DNA of 64,000 nucleotides, from assembly GCF_051433195.1 (NCBI RefSeq), contig NZ_JBHMFT010000009.1, forward strand, positions 131,392 through 195,391. The letters run 5' to 3'. Below, one piece after another: positions 25,704 through 33,786 of the stretch. The DNA is from Falsiroseomonas sp051433195 (GTDB lineage Bacteria; Pseudomonadota; Alphaproteobacteria; Acetobacterales; Acetobacteraceae). Under the pieces are notes generated by a model. It was not told the DNA's origin, did not search any database, and worked only from the letters and a program-made list of their open reading frames with translations. Position 1 is the first letter of the stretch; each line of letters opens with the position of its first letter. The translations under genes were made by a program, and so were the position numbers.

Positions 25704-26456
25704 ATGAATAAACTGGATCTGCAAGGCCGCGTCGCCGTCGTCACCGGCGGCGCGCGCGGCATCGGGCTCGCGGTGGCGCGGCGCATGGTGGCCTCCGGCG
25801 CCAGCGTCTCGATCTGGGACGCCGACCCTGCCAAGGCCGAGGAAAGCCGCGCGGCGCTGGCCGCCGATGGCACCGTCACCGCCCAGGTGCTGGACCTCGC
25901 GGACGATCTGGCGGTGGCGGAGGCCGCAGCCAAGACGCTGAAGGCGCATGGCAGGATCGACATCCTGGTCAACAACGCCGGCATCACCGGCGGCAACATG
26001 CCGGTGGCGGAGATCCCCCCCGCGCAATGGCGCCGGGTGGTGGAGGTGAACCTGACGGCGCCCTTCCTGGTCTCCCAGGCGCTGGTGCCGCATCTGGTCG
26101 CCAATGGCTGGGGCCGGGTGGTGAACGTCGCCTCCGTCGCCGGCAAGGAAGGCAACCCCAACGCCGCGCATTACAGCGCCAGCAAGGCCGGGCTGATCGG
26201 CCTGACCAAGTCGCTGGCGAAGGAACTCGCGACCAAGGGCGTCCTGGTGAACTGCGTCACGCCCGCCGCCGCCAAGACCGACATCTTCAACCAGATGACG
26301 GAGGCCCACATCGCCTTCATGCTGTCCAAGATCCCGATGGGCCGCTTCGTCGAGGTGGAGGAGATCGCCGCCCTGATCTGCTGGCTCGCCAGCCCCGACT
26401 GTTCCTTCTCCACCGGCGCGGTGTTCGACATCTCCGGCGGGCGCGCCACCTATTGA
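25704..26456 (+). CDS. Short-chain dehydrogenase/reductase, FabG-like
   Basis: The 250-residue enzyme has TGGARGIG (near 15-22), ILVNNAGITGG (near 86), the serine in NVASVAGKEGNPNAA, and the catalytic YSASK (near 155-159), with a C-terminal GAVFDISGGRATY. It resembles FabG and sugar-acid dehydrogenases of the SDR family. A fatty acid role is unlikely away from fab genes. Its TGA overlaps the TTG start of glucokinase by four bases, so it is co-transcribed with glk and may act on a hexose derivative. Confidence 0.87.
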   Translation: MNKLDLQGRVAVVTGGARGIGLAVARRMVASGASVSIWDADPAKAEESRAALAADGTVTAQVLDLADDLAVAEAAAKTLKAHGRIDILVNNAGITGGNMPVAEIPPAQWRRVVEVNLTAPFLVSQALVPHLVANGWGRVVNVASVAGKEGNPNAAHYSASKAGLIGLTKSLAKELATKGVLVNCVTPAAAKTDIFNQMTEAHIAFMLSKIPMGRFVEVEEIAALICWLASPDCSFSTGAVFDISGGRATY

Positions 26457-27388
26457 GCGCGCTTCTGGCGGATATCGGCGGCACCAACGCCCGCTTTGCG
26501 CTGCTGGAGGATGGCCAGGTCGGGGACCCGGCCATCCTGCCGGTCGCCGCGTATCCGACGCCGGAAGATGCCATCGCCGCCGCCCTCGTCTTGCTGCGGC
26601 CGCGGACGCCGGTGGACCGCGCCGTGCTGGCCGTCGCCGGGCCGGTGCTGGAGGAACCCGTCCACCTGACCAACGCGCCATGGGCGCTGCGCAGCGGCGC
26701 CATCGCATCCCGCTTCGGCATGGCGCGGGTGCGGCTGGTGAACGACTTCCTGGCCCTGGCCCACGCGCTGCCGCACCTCACCGAGGCCGACCTGGTGCGC
26801 ATCGGGGGCGGCCGTGCGGTGGCCGATGCGCCGATGATCGTGGTCGGCCCCGGCACCGGCCTCGGCGCCGCCGGGTTGGTGCCGGGCCCGGCCGGGCCGA
26901 TCGCGGTGCCGACCGAGGGCGGCCATATCGGCCTGGCGCCGGAGACGGCGCGGGAGGATGCGGTGGTCGGCGCGCTGCGCGCCCGCTGCGGCCGCGCCGG
27001 GGCGGAGGAAGCGCTTTCCGGCCGCGGCCTGGTGAACCTGCACGCGATCTGCGCGGGCTTGCAGGGCGTCGCGGTGCCGGAGCGTGATGCCGGCGGCATC
27101 GTCGATGCCGCCGGCACCTGCCCGGTGGCGGCGGAGGCGGTTGCCCTGTTCCTGGATTTCCTGGCCGCCTACGCCGGTGACATGGCCCTGGCCTGGGGCG
27201 CCCGCGGCGGGGTCTTCATCGCGGGCGGCGTGCCGCCGCGCCTGCTGCACCTGCTGGATACCGCCCGCTTCCGGTCCCGCTTCGAGGCCAAGGCCCCGAT
27301 GCAGCATTGGATGGCCGACGTGCCGCTCGCCCTGGTGGTGCATCCGGCCCCGGCCTTCGCCGGTCTCGCGGCCATTTCGGCGGCCTAA
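26453..27388 (+). CDS. glk: Glucokinase
   Basis: The 311-residue enzyme phosphorylates glucose with ATP. Family features are the phosphate loop LLADIGGTNARFALLEDGQ (near 4-22), AVAGPV, VRLVNDFLALAHALP with the catalytic aspartate, VVGPGTGLGAA, and VPTEGGHIGLAP with zinc- and sugar-loop residues. Translation seems to start at TTG 26453-26455, which overlaps the preceding TGA (TTGA); no other start codon lies before the conserved N-terminus. Position just ahead of the glycogen genes fits supply of glucose-6-phosphate, and recycling of glucose freed by MalQ. Confidence 0.9.
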   Translation: MSALLADIGGTNARFALLEDGQVGDPAILPVAAYPTPEDAIAAALVLLRPRTPVDRAVLAVAGPVLEEPVHLTNAPWALRSGAIASRFGMARVRLVNDFLALAHALPHLTEADLVRIGGGRAVADAPMIVVGPGTGLGAAGLVPGPAGPIAVPTEGGHIGLAPETAREDAVVGALRARCGRAGAEEALSGRGLVNLHAICAGLQGVAVPERDAGGIVDAAGTCPVAAEAVALFLDFLAAYAGDMALAWGARGGVFIAGGVPPRLLHLLDTARFRSRFEAKAPMQHWMADVPLALVVHPAPAFAGLAAISAA

Positions 27389-27538
27389 CGAGCCACACCT
27401 CACGGATCCGAGAGGCGTCGCCGGGCCGCCGCTTGTTTTTCATGTGGCGCTGAATGCAAATTGCTGCAAAGCACAGTCGCGGGCTGCCGATGGTTTGCCG
27501 AACCGTCGCGCTGCCGCTTGCCGAAGGAACCGACACGC

Positions 27539-30019
27539 ATGGATAGCCCGACACCGCCCGGCGCCGCCGCCATCCTCGCCCCCACGGCCCGCGCCGGCGA
27601 TGCCGCGTCGCTGCGCGAGAGCATCCTGCACAAGCTGACCTACGACCTCGGCAAAAGCCGCCTCGGCGCGCGCGACCGCGACTGGTTCATCGCGACCGCC
27701 CTGGCCGTGCGCGAGCGCATCGTCGACCGCTGGATCGACCTGACCCGCGCCACCTACCAGTCCGGCGCCAAGCAGGTGTACTACCTCAGCCTGGAGTTCC
27801 TGATCGGCCGGCTGCTGCGCGACAATGTCTGCAACCTCGGCCTGGTCGGCGCGATCCGGGAGGCGCTGGAGCCGCTCGGCGTCGATGTCGAGAAGCTGCG
27901 GATCGCGGAGCCCGACGCCGCGCTCGGCAATGGCGGCCTCGGCCGGCTTGCGGCCTGCTTCATGGAAAGCATGGCCTCGCTGTCCATCCCCGCCTTCGGC
28001 TACGGCATCCGCTACGACCATGGCCTGTTCCGCCAGATCATCCGCGACGGCTGGCAGCATGAATTCCCCGAGGATTGGCTGAACTTCGGCAACCCCTGGG
28101 AATTTGCCCGCCCGGAAATCTCCCACACCATCGGCTTCGGCGGCACGGTGGAGGCGGTGAACCTCTCCGAGGCCCAGGTGAAGCATGTCTGGAAGCCCGG
28201 CGAGACGGTGCAGGCAGTGGCCTATGACACGCCGATCGTCGGCTGGCGCGGCGTGCATGTGAACACGCTGCGGCTGTGGTCGGCCCGCGCGACGGACCCG
28301 CTGCGCCTCGATGCCTTCAACTCCGGCGACCACATCGGCGCGCTGTCGGAAAAGGTGCGGGCGGAGAGCATCTCGAAGCTGCTCTACCCCTCCGATGAAA
28401 GCCCGGCCGGCCAGGAACTGCGGCTGCGGCAGGAATACTTCTTCTCCTCCGCCGCGCTGCAGGACCTGGTGCGCCGGCACATCCGCGTCTACGGCGACCT
28501 GCGCTCCCTGCCTGACCGCGTCGCGATCCAGCTCAACGACACGCACCCGGCGATCGTGGTGGCGGAGCTGCTGCGCATCTGCGTCGATCTGCACGACATC
28601 CCGTGGGACGAGGCGTGGGACATCACGCGCCGCACCATCAGCTACACCAACCACACCCTGCTGCCGGAGGCGCTGGAATCCTGGCCGGTGCCACTGATGG
28701 AGCGGCTGCTGCCGCGCCACATGCAGCTGATCTACCTGATCAACGCCTTCCACCTGGACGAGGTCCGCATCAAGCACCCGGATGACGGCCGCATGCTGTC
28801 CTCCGTCTCCGTCATCGAGGAAGGCCACGGCCGCCGCGTCCGCATGGGCCATCTCGCCGTCGTCGGCTCGCACAAGGTCAACGGCGTCTCCGCGCTGCAT
28901 TCGGACCTGTTGAAGACGACGGTGTTCAGCGATTTCCACACGCTGTTCCCGGGCAAGCTGACCAACAAGACCAACGGCATCACCTTCCGCCGCTGGCTGC
29001 AGCAGTGCAACCCGGCACTGACCTCCCTGCTGGTCGAGGCCTGCGGCCCGCAGGTGCTCGACGATGCGATGGCGCTGGAGAAGCTGCGGCCGCTGGCGGG
29101 CGACGCCGCCTTCCAGCAGAAATTCGCCGCGGTGAAGCGCGCCAACAAGCAGGCGCTGGCCGCCCTGGTGCGCGACCAGCACCAGCTCCGCATCGACCCC
29201 GATGCGATCTTCGACGTGCAGATCAAGCGAATCCACGAATACAAGCGCCAGCTTCTGAACGTGCTGGAAGCCGTCGCGCTGTACGACGAGATCCGCAGCC
29301 AGCCGACCAGAAGCTGGGTCCCGCGCGTAAAAATCTTCGCCGGCAAGGCGGCCAGCAGCTACCACCGCGCCAAGCTCATCATCAAGCTGGCGCATGACGT
29401 GGCCCGCGTGGTCAACAGCGACCCCACCGTGCGCAACCTGCTGAAGATCGCCTTCCTGCCGAACTACAACGTGTCCCTGGCCGAGATCATCGTTCCCGCC
29501 GCCGACCTGTCGGAGCAGATTTCCACCGCGGGCATGGAGGCGTCCGGCACCGGCAACATGAAGCTGGCGCTGAACGGCGCGCTGACCATCGGCACGCTGG
29601 ACGGCGCCAATGTCGAGATCAAGGAGCATGTCGGCGACGACAACATCTTCATCTTCGGCCTGACCACCGAACAGGTGGCACAGCACCGCGCGCAGGGAAT
29701 CCAGGGCGCCGCCTCCATCGAGAAGTCGCGCCGCCTGAAGGAAGCGCTGGAGCAGGTCGAGGCCGGCGTGTTCTCCCCGGACGATCCCACCCGCTACCGC
29801 TCGCTCGTCGCGGATTTGCGCGCCACCGACTACTTCCTGGTGACCGCGGATTTCGACAGCTACTACGACGCGCAGCGCCAGGTGGACGAACGCTGGCGCG
29901 ACCCGAAGGGCTGGTGGCGCTCCGCCGTGCTGAACACGGCGAATGTCGGCTGGTTCTCCTCCGACCGCACCATCGCCGAATACGCCCAGGAAATCTGGAA
30001 CGTGCCGGTCAAGCGTTGA
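27539..30019 (+). CDS. glgP: Glycogen/starch phosphorylase
   Basis: The 826-residue PLP enzyme removes glucose-1-phosphate from non-reducing ends of glycogen. The N-terminus reads YYLSLEFLIGRLLRDNVCNL and GNGGLGRLAACFMESMA, and the PLP lysine sits in EASGTGNMKLALNGALTIGT (near 674). Length is normal. The ATG at 27539 was chosen over an upstream in-frame ATG because AAGGAA precedes it. It opens the glg cluster. The 150-base interval 27389-27538 likely holds its promoter and contains a repeated TGCAAA, but no clear -10/-35 pair. Its 3' end lies in a 17-bp tandem duplication. Confidence 0.95.
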   Translation: MDSPTPPGAAAILAPTARAGDAASLRESILHKLTYDLGKSRLGARDRDWFIATALAVRERIVDRWIDLTRATYQSGAKQVYYLSLEFLIGRLLRDNVCNLGLVGAIREALEPLGVDVEKLRIAEPDAALGNGGLGRLAACFMESMASLSIPAFGYGIRYDHGLFRQIIRDGWQHEFPEDWLNFGNPWEFARPEISHTIGFGGTVEAVNLSEAQVKHVWKPGETVQAVAYDTPIVGWRGVHVNTLRLWSARATDPLRLDAFNSGDHIGALSEKVRAESISKLLYPSDESPAGQELRLRQEYFFSSAALQDLVRRHIRVYGDLRSLPDRVAIQLNDTHPAIVVAELLRICVDLHDIPWDEAWDITRRTISYTNHTLLPEALESWPVPLMERLLPRHMQLIYLINAFHLDEVRIKHPDDGRMLSSVSVIEEGHGRRVRMGHLAVVGSHKVNGVSALHSDLLKTTVFSDFHTLFPGKLTNKTNGITFRRWLQQCNPALTSLLVEACGPQVLDDAMALEKLRPLAGDAAFQQKFAAVKRANKQALAALVRDQHQLRIDPDAIFDVQIKRIHEYKRQLLNVLEAVALYDEIRSQPTRSWVPRVKIFAGKAASSYHRAKLIIKLAHDVARVVNSDPTVRNLLKIAFLPNYNVSLAEIIVPAADLSEQISTAGMEASGTGNMKLALNGALTIGTLDGANVEIKEHVGDDNIFIFGLTTEQVAQHRAQGIQGAASIEKSRRLKEALEQVEAGVFSPDDPTRYRSLVADLRATDYFLVTADFDSYYDAQRQVDERWRDPKGWWRSAVLNTANVGWFSSDRTIAEYAQEIWNVPVKR

Positions 30020-30053
30020 AGACGGTCAAGCGTTGAAGACGGTCAAGCGCTGA
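30008..30053 (+). repeat. 17-bp tandem repeat at the glgP/glgB junction
   Basis: GTCAAGCGTTGAAGACG occurs twice in tandem (30008-30024, 30025-30041), followed by a partial, slightly diverged copy GTCAAGCGCTGA (30042-30053). Each copy encodes Val-Lys-Arg-stop, but the last is out of frame with glgP (34 bases on). The last copy's TGA overlaps the glgB ATG (TGATG). Confidence 0.9.
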
Positions 30054-32290
30054 TGTCCGACGGCTGGCGCATGCCGCAGGGCGAGGTCGAAGCCCTGCGG
30101 AACGCCCGCCACGGCGACCCCTTCGCCTGGCTCGGCCCGCACCAGGTGGAACCGGGCCTGGTGGTGCGGGCGCTGGTTCCCGGCGCCGCGCGGCTGTTCG
30201 TCCTGCCGGCGGATGGCGGTGGCGCCCTGGCACTGGAACGCCGCGATCCCTGCGGGCTGTTCGAGGGCCTGCTGCCCGGCCGCGCCCTGCCCTTCGCCTA
30301 CAGCCTGCGTGCCGAGAACGCCGGCGGAACCTGGCCGGTCGAGGATCCCTACCGCTTCGGCCCCACCCTCGGCCCGCTCGACGACCACCTGCTGGTGGAG
30401 GGCACGCATCGCCGGCTGCATGAACGCCTCGGCGCGCACCTCGTCACGCATGAAGGAACGCCGGGCACCCGCTTCGCGGTCTGGGCGCCCAACGCCCGCC
30501 GCGTGTCCGTCGTTGGCGATTTCAACACCTGGGACGGCCGCCGCCATCCCATGCGGAAGCGGCACGACAGCGGTCTGTGGGAAATCTTCCTCCCCGGCCT
30601 CGAGGCCGGCGCCGCCTACAAGTTCGAGGTCGTGGGCGCCGATGGGCAAGTGCAGCCGCTGAAGGCCGACCCCTTCGGCCGCGCCGCGCAACTGCGCCCG
30701 GAAAATGCCTCCCTGGTCCAGGCGGCGCCGCCCTTCGCCTGGACCGACCAGGGCTTCGTCGCCAGCCGTACCGCGCGGAACTCGGCGCGCGCGCCGATCT
30801 CGATCTACGAAGTCCACGCCTCCTCCTGGCGCCGGCATCCCGATGGCCGCTTCTATGACTGGGACGACCTTGTCGTCGCCCTGGTCCCCTACGTCGCCTG
30901 GCTCGGCTTCACCCACATCGAGCTGATGCCGGTGATGGAACACCCTCTCGATGAAAGCTGGGGCTACCAGCCCATCGGCCTGCACGCACCCACCGCCCGG
31001 CTCGGCGATGGGGAGGGGCTGAAGCGCTTCGTCGCGGCCTGCCATGCCCAGGGCATCGGCGTGATCCTGGACTGGGTGCCGGCGCATTTTCCCCAGGACG
31101 CGCACGGGCTGGCGCGGTTCGATGGCGGAACCCTGTACGAGCATCCCGACCCGAAGCGCGGCTTCCACCGCGGCTGGGGCACCGCCACCTATGATTTCGG
31201 CCGGCGGGAGGTGGCGGGCTACCTCGCCTCCAACGCGTTGTACTGGGTGCGGGACTTCCATGCGGACGGGCTGCGCGTCGATGCCGTGTCCTCCATGGTC
31301 TATCTCGACCATGGCCGCGGCCCGGGCGACTGGGCGCCCAACGCCGAGGGCGGCACCGAACATGCCGAGGCCATCGGCTTCCTGCGCCAGTTCAACGCCC
31401 TGCTGGCCGAGGAAGCCCCCGGCGCCGCCGTCTTCGCCGAGGAATCGACCAGCTTCCCCGGCATCACCCACCCCATCGCCGAGGGCGGGCTCGGCTTCCG
31501 GTTCAAGTGGAACATGGGCTGGATGAACGACACGCTGCGCTACGTGGCGATGGACCCGCTGCACCGCCGCTGGCACCACAACCTGGTCACCTTCGGCCTG
31601 ACGTACGCCTTCTCCGAACGCTTCGTGCTGCCGCTGAGCCATGACGAGGTGGTGCACGGCAAGGGCTCGCTGCTGGGCCGCATGCCGGGCGATGACTGGC
31701 AGCGATTCGCGACGCTCCGCGCCTACTACGCGATGATGTGGGGCCATCCCGGCAAGAAGCTGCTGTTCATGGGCGGCGAATTCGGCCAGTGGCGCGAATG
31801 GTCGGAGGCGCGGGAGCTGGATTGGTGGCTGCTGCAATTCCCGCCGCACCAGGGCGTGCAGGGCCTGGTGCGGGAGCTCAACCATCTTCACAGCACCCTG
31901 CCCGCGCTCCATGCCGGCGACGCCGACCCGGCCGGCTTCCGCTGGATCGATGCCGACAATGCCGAGATGTCGGTGTTCAGCTGGCTGCGCCTGGACCCTG
32001 CCGGCGGCACGCCCGTCGCCGTGCTCTGCAACATGACCCCGGTGCCGCGCACCACGCTCCGCTTCGGCCTGCCCCATGCCGGCATATGGCGCGAGGTGTT
32101 GAACACCGATGCCACTGGTTTCGGCGGCTCCGGCATGGGCAATCTGGGGCGGGTGGCGGCGGAGGACCAGCCCGCGCATGGCCTGCCGGCTTCCGCCGTG
32201 GTGGTCTTGCCGCCCCTCGCCACCATCTATCTGATTGCGGACGAGATCGCGAACGAAACGGGGGGCCTAGCCGATGCCACAGAGCCGTAG
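30053..32290 (+). CDS. glgB: 1,4-alpha-glucan branching enzyme
   Basis: The 745-residue GH13 enzyme moves short alpha-1,4 chains to 6-positions of glycogen. It has an N-terminal extra domain (1-100), a CBM48 module (near 110-220, FAVWAPNARRVSVVGDFNTW), and the catalytic barrel with the nucleophile Asp in FHADGLRVDAVSSMVYLD (near 407), the acid Glu in VFAEESTSFPG (near 463) and Asp in LPLSHDEVVHGKG (near 530). Length is normal. It overlaps glgC by 17 bases. The start ATG (30053) is preceded by a displaced coupling site (see the tandem repeat). Confidence 0.95.
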   Translation: MSDGWRMPQGEVEALRNARHGDPFAWLGPHQVEPGLVVRALVPGAARLFVLPADGGGALALERRDPCGLFEGLLPGRALPFAYSLRAENAGGTWPVEDPYRFGPTLGPLDDHLLVEGTHRRLHERLGAHLVTHEGTPGTRFAVWAPNARRVSVVGDFNTWDGRRHPMRKRHDSGLWEIFLPGLEAGAAYKFEVVGADGQVQPLKADPFGRAAQLRPENASLVQAAPPFAWTDQGFVASRTARNSARAPISIYEVHASSWRRHPDGRFYDWDDLVVALVPYVAWLGFTHIELMPVMEHPLDESWGYQPIGLHAPTARLGDGEGLKRFVAACHAQGIGVILDWVPAHFPQDAHGLARFDGGTLYEHPDPKRGFHRGWGTATYDFGRREVAGYLASNALYWVRDFHADGLRVDAVSSMVYLDHGRGPGDWAPNAEGGTEHAEAIGFLRQFNALLAEEAPGAAVFAEESTSFPGITHPIAEGGLGFRFKWNMGWMNDTLRYVAMDPLHRRWHHNLVTFGLTYAFSERFVLPLSHDEVVHGKGSLLGRMPGDDWQRFATLRAYYAMMWGHPGKKLLFMGGEFGQWREWSEARELDWWLLQFPPHQGVQGLVRELNHLHSTLPALHAGDADPAGFRWIDADNAEMSVFSWLRLDPAGGTPVAVLCNMTPVPRTTLRFGLPHAGIWREVLNTDATGFGGSGMGNLGRVAAEDQPAHGLPASAVVVLPPLATIYLIADEIANETGGLADATEP

Positions 32291-33545
32291 CCAGGCCTCC
32301 GCGCCCTTGGCCCGCACCGCCATGGCCTTCGTGCTGGCGGGCGGGCGGGGCAGCCGGCTGATGGAACTGACGGACCGCCGCGCCAAGCCGGCGGTTTTTT
32401 TCGGCGGCAAGTCCCGCATCATCGATTTCGCCCTGTCCAACGCCATCAATTCCGGCATCCGCCGCATCGGCGTGGCCACCCAGTACAAGGCGCACAGCCT
32501 GATCCGCCACCTGCAACGCGGCTGGAACTTCCTGCGGCCGGAGCGCAACGAGACCTTCGACATCCTGCCCGCCAGCCAGCGCGGCGATGGCGCCAACTGG
32601 TACCTCGGCACCGCGGATGCCGTGTACCAGAACATCGACATCATCGAGGACATGGCGCCGCGCCACATGGTCATCCTGGCCGGCGACCATGTGTACAAGC
32701 AGGACTACGAGCACATGCTGCAACAGCATGTGGACAGTGGCGCCGACGTGACGGTGGGCTGCATCGCCGTGCCGCGGATGGAAGCCCGCGCCTTCGGCGT
32801 CATGCATGTGAACACCGAAAGCCAGATCGTGCAGTTCCTGGAAAAGCCCGCCGACCCGCCCGGCATCCCGGGGCGGGAGGACCTGGCGCTGGCCTCCATG
32901 GGCATCTACGTCTTCGAGACGAAGTTCCTGTTCGACCAGCTCCGCCGCGACGCCGCCGAGCCGGGCAGCCAGCGCGACTTCGGCCACGACATCATCCCCT
33001 ACCTGGTCAAGCACGGGAAAGCCGTTGCGCATCGCTTCGAGCGCAGCTGCGTCCGCTCCGGCGCCGAGGCCAAGCCCTATTGGCGCGACGCCGGCACCAT
33101 CGACGCCTATTGGGAAGCGAACATCGACCTCACCGACGTGGTGCCGGAGCTCGACCTGTTCGACCGCGACTGGCCGATCTGGACCTATGCCGAGATCGTG
33201 CCGCCGGCGAAGTTCGTGCACGACGAGGACGGGCGGCGCGGCGAGGCGATTTCCTCCCTCGTCTCCGGCGGCTGCATCGTCTCCGGCGCCAGCGCCCGCC
33301 GGTCGCTGCTCTGCACCGGCGTCCACCTGCATTCCTTCGCGCGGATCGAGGGGGCGGTGATCCTGCCCTATGTCGATGTCGGCCGCGGCGCCCGCCTGAC
33401 CAACGTCGTCATCGACCGCGGCGTCCGCATCCCGGACGGGCTGGTGATCGGCGAGGACCCGGAGGAGGACGCACGCCGCTTCCGACGCACCGAAAAGGGC
33501 ATCTGCCTGGTGACCCAGGCGATGCTCGACAAGCTCGGGGAATGA
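32274..33545 (+). CDS. glgC: Glucose-1-phosphate adenylyltransferase
   Basis: The 423-residue enzyme makes ADP-glucose, the committed step of glycogen synthesis. It shows AFVLAGGRGSRLMELTDRRA (nucleotide loop), KPAVFFGGKSRIIDFALSNA, and WYLGTADAVYQNIDII, with a C-terminal left-handed beta-helix region (GVHLHSFARIEGAVILPYVD). GlgC is normally allosteric, sensing pyruvate or fructose-6-phosphate in alphaproteobacteria; that is family knowledge, not visible here. It overlaps the end of glgB by 17 bases, so the two are translationally coupled. Confidence 0.95.
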   Translation: MPQSRSQASAPLARTAMAFVLAGGRGSRLMELTDRRAKPAVFFGGKSRIIDFALSNAINSGIRRIGVATQYKAHSLIRHLQRGWNFLRPERNETFDILPASQRGDGANWYLGTADAVYQNIDIIEDMAPRHMVILAGDHVYKQDYEHMLQQHVDSGADVTVGCIAVPRMEARAFGVMHVNTESQIVQFLEKPADPPGIPGREDLALASMGIYVFETKFLFDQLRRDAAEPGSQRDFGHDIIPYLVKHGKAVAHRFERSCVRSGAEAKPYWRDAGTIDAYWEANIDLTDVVPELDLFDRDWPIWTYAEIVPPAKFVHDEDGRRGEAISSLVSGGCIVSGASARRSLLCTGVHLHSFARIEGAVILPYVDVGRGARLTNVVIDRGVRIPDGLVIGEDPEEDARRFRRTEKGICLVTQAMLDKLGE

Positions 33546-33560
33546 CGGCCGCCGCGAAAA

Positions 33561-33615
33561 GCCCTCTCCCCCCTGGGGGGTTCGACGCGCTGCGTCGAAG
33601 GTTGGGTCAGGGGGG
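33561..33615. repeat. REP-like palindromic repeat, variant copy
   Basis: This copy reads GCCCTCTCCCCCC-tgg-GGGG, then a perfect 8-bp hairpin TTCGACGC-gct-GCGTCGAA (33581-33599) in place of the usual GGAGAG arm, then the shared tail GGTTGGGTCAGGGGGG. It faces the next copy in inverted orientation about 90 bases away. The pair fills most of the 241-base glgC-glgA interval. Confidence 0.75.
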
Positions 33616-33701
33616 CGCGTCCGCAGATTGCCGTCGCCGCCCTGATGCAACGGTCGCCTTCGCGGTGGCCAGCGGACCTTCCGCTCAGGAGGCCCGCTCA
33701 C

Positions 33702-33749
33702 GAAGCCCCCTCACCCAACCCTCTCCCCCAAATCGGGGGAGAGGGCTTC
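33702..33749. repeat. REP-like palindromic repeat
   Basis: GAAGCCCCCTCACCCAACCC continues to CTCTCCCCC-aaat-CGGGGGAGAGGGCTTC. The CCCTCTCCCCC/GGGGGAGAGGG arms pair, and the leading CCCCCTCACCCAACC is the conserved tail, read in the opposite sense to the copy at 33561. It lies 38 bases before glgA. Confidence 0.8.
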
Positions 33750-33786
33750 AGGTCCGGCCTATGAACTCGGTTCCGGCGCAGGACGC

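Noticed and set aside
24837..26708. 623-codon open frame on the minus strand
   Set aside because: Antisense to the two SDR genes and glucokinase; composition is His/Arg/Ala-rich and no family motif is seen.
27440..29686. 748-codon open frame on the minus strand
   Set aside because: Antisense shadow of glgP, which has the PLP-lysine motif and normal length.
30026..32179. 717-codon open frame on the minus strand
   Set aside because: Antisense shadow of glgB; no ribosome-binding site or recognisable domain.
33546..33786. Possible CRISPR-like or terminator array in the glgC-glgA gap
   Set aside because: There are only two inverted, non-identical repeats and no spacers of even size; the same element recurs at distant sites, so it is an interspersed REP-like repeat.
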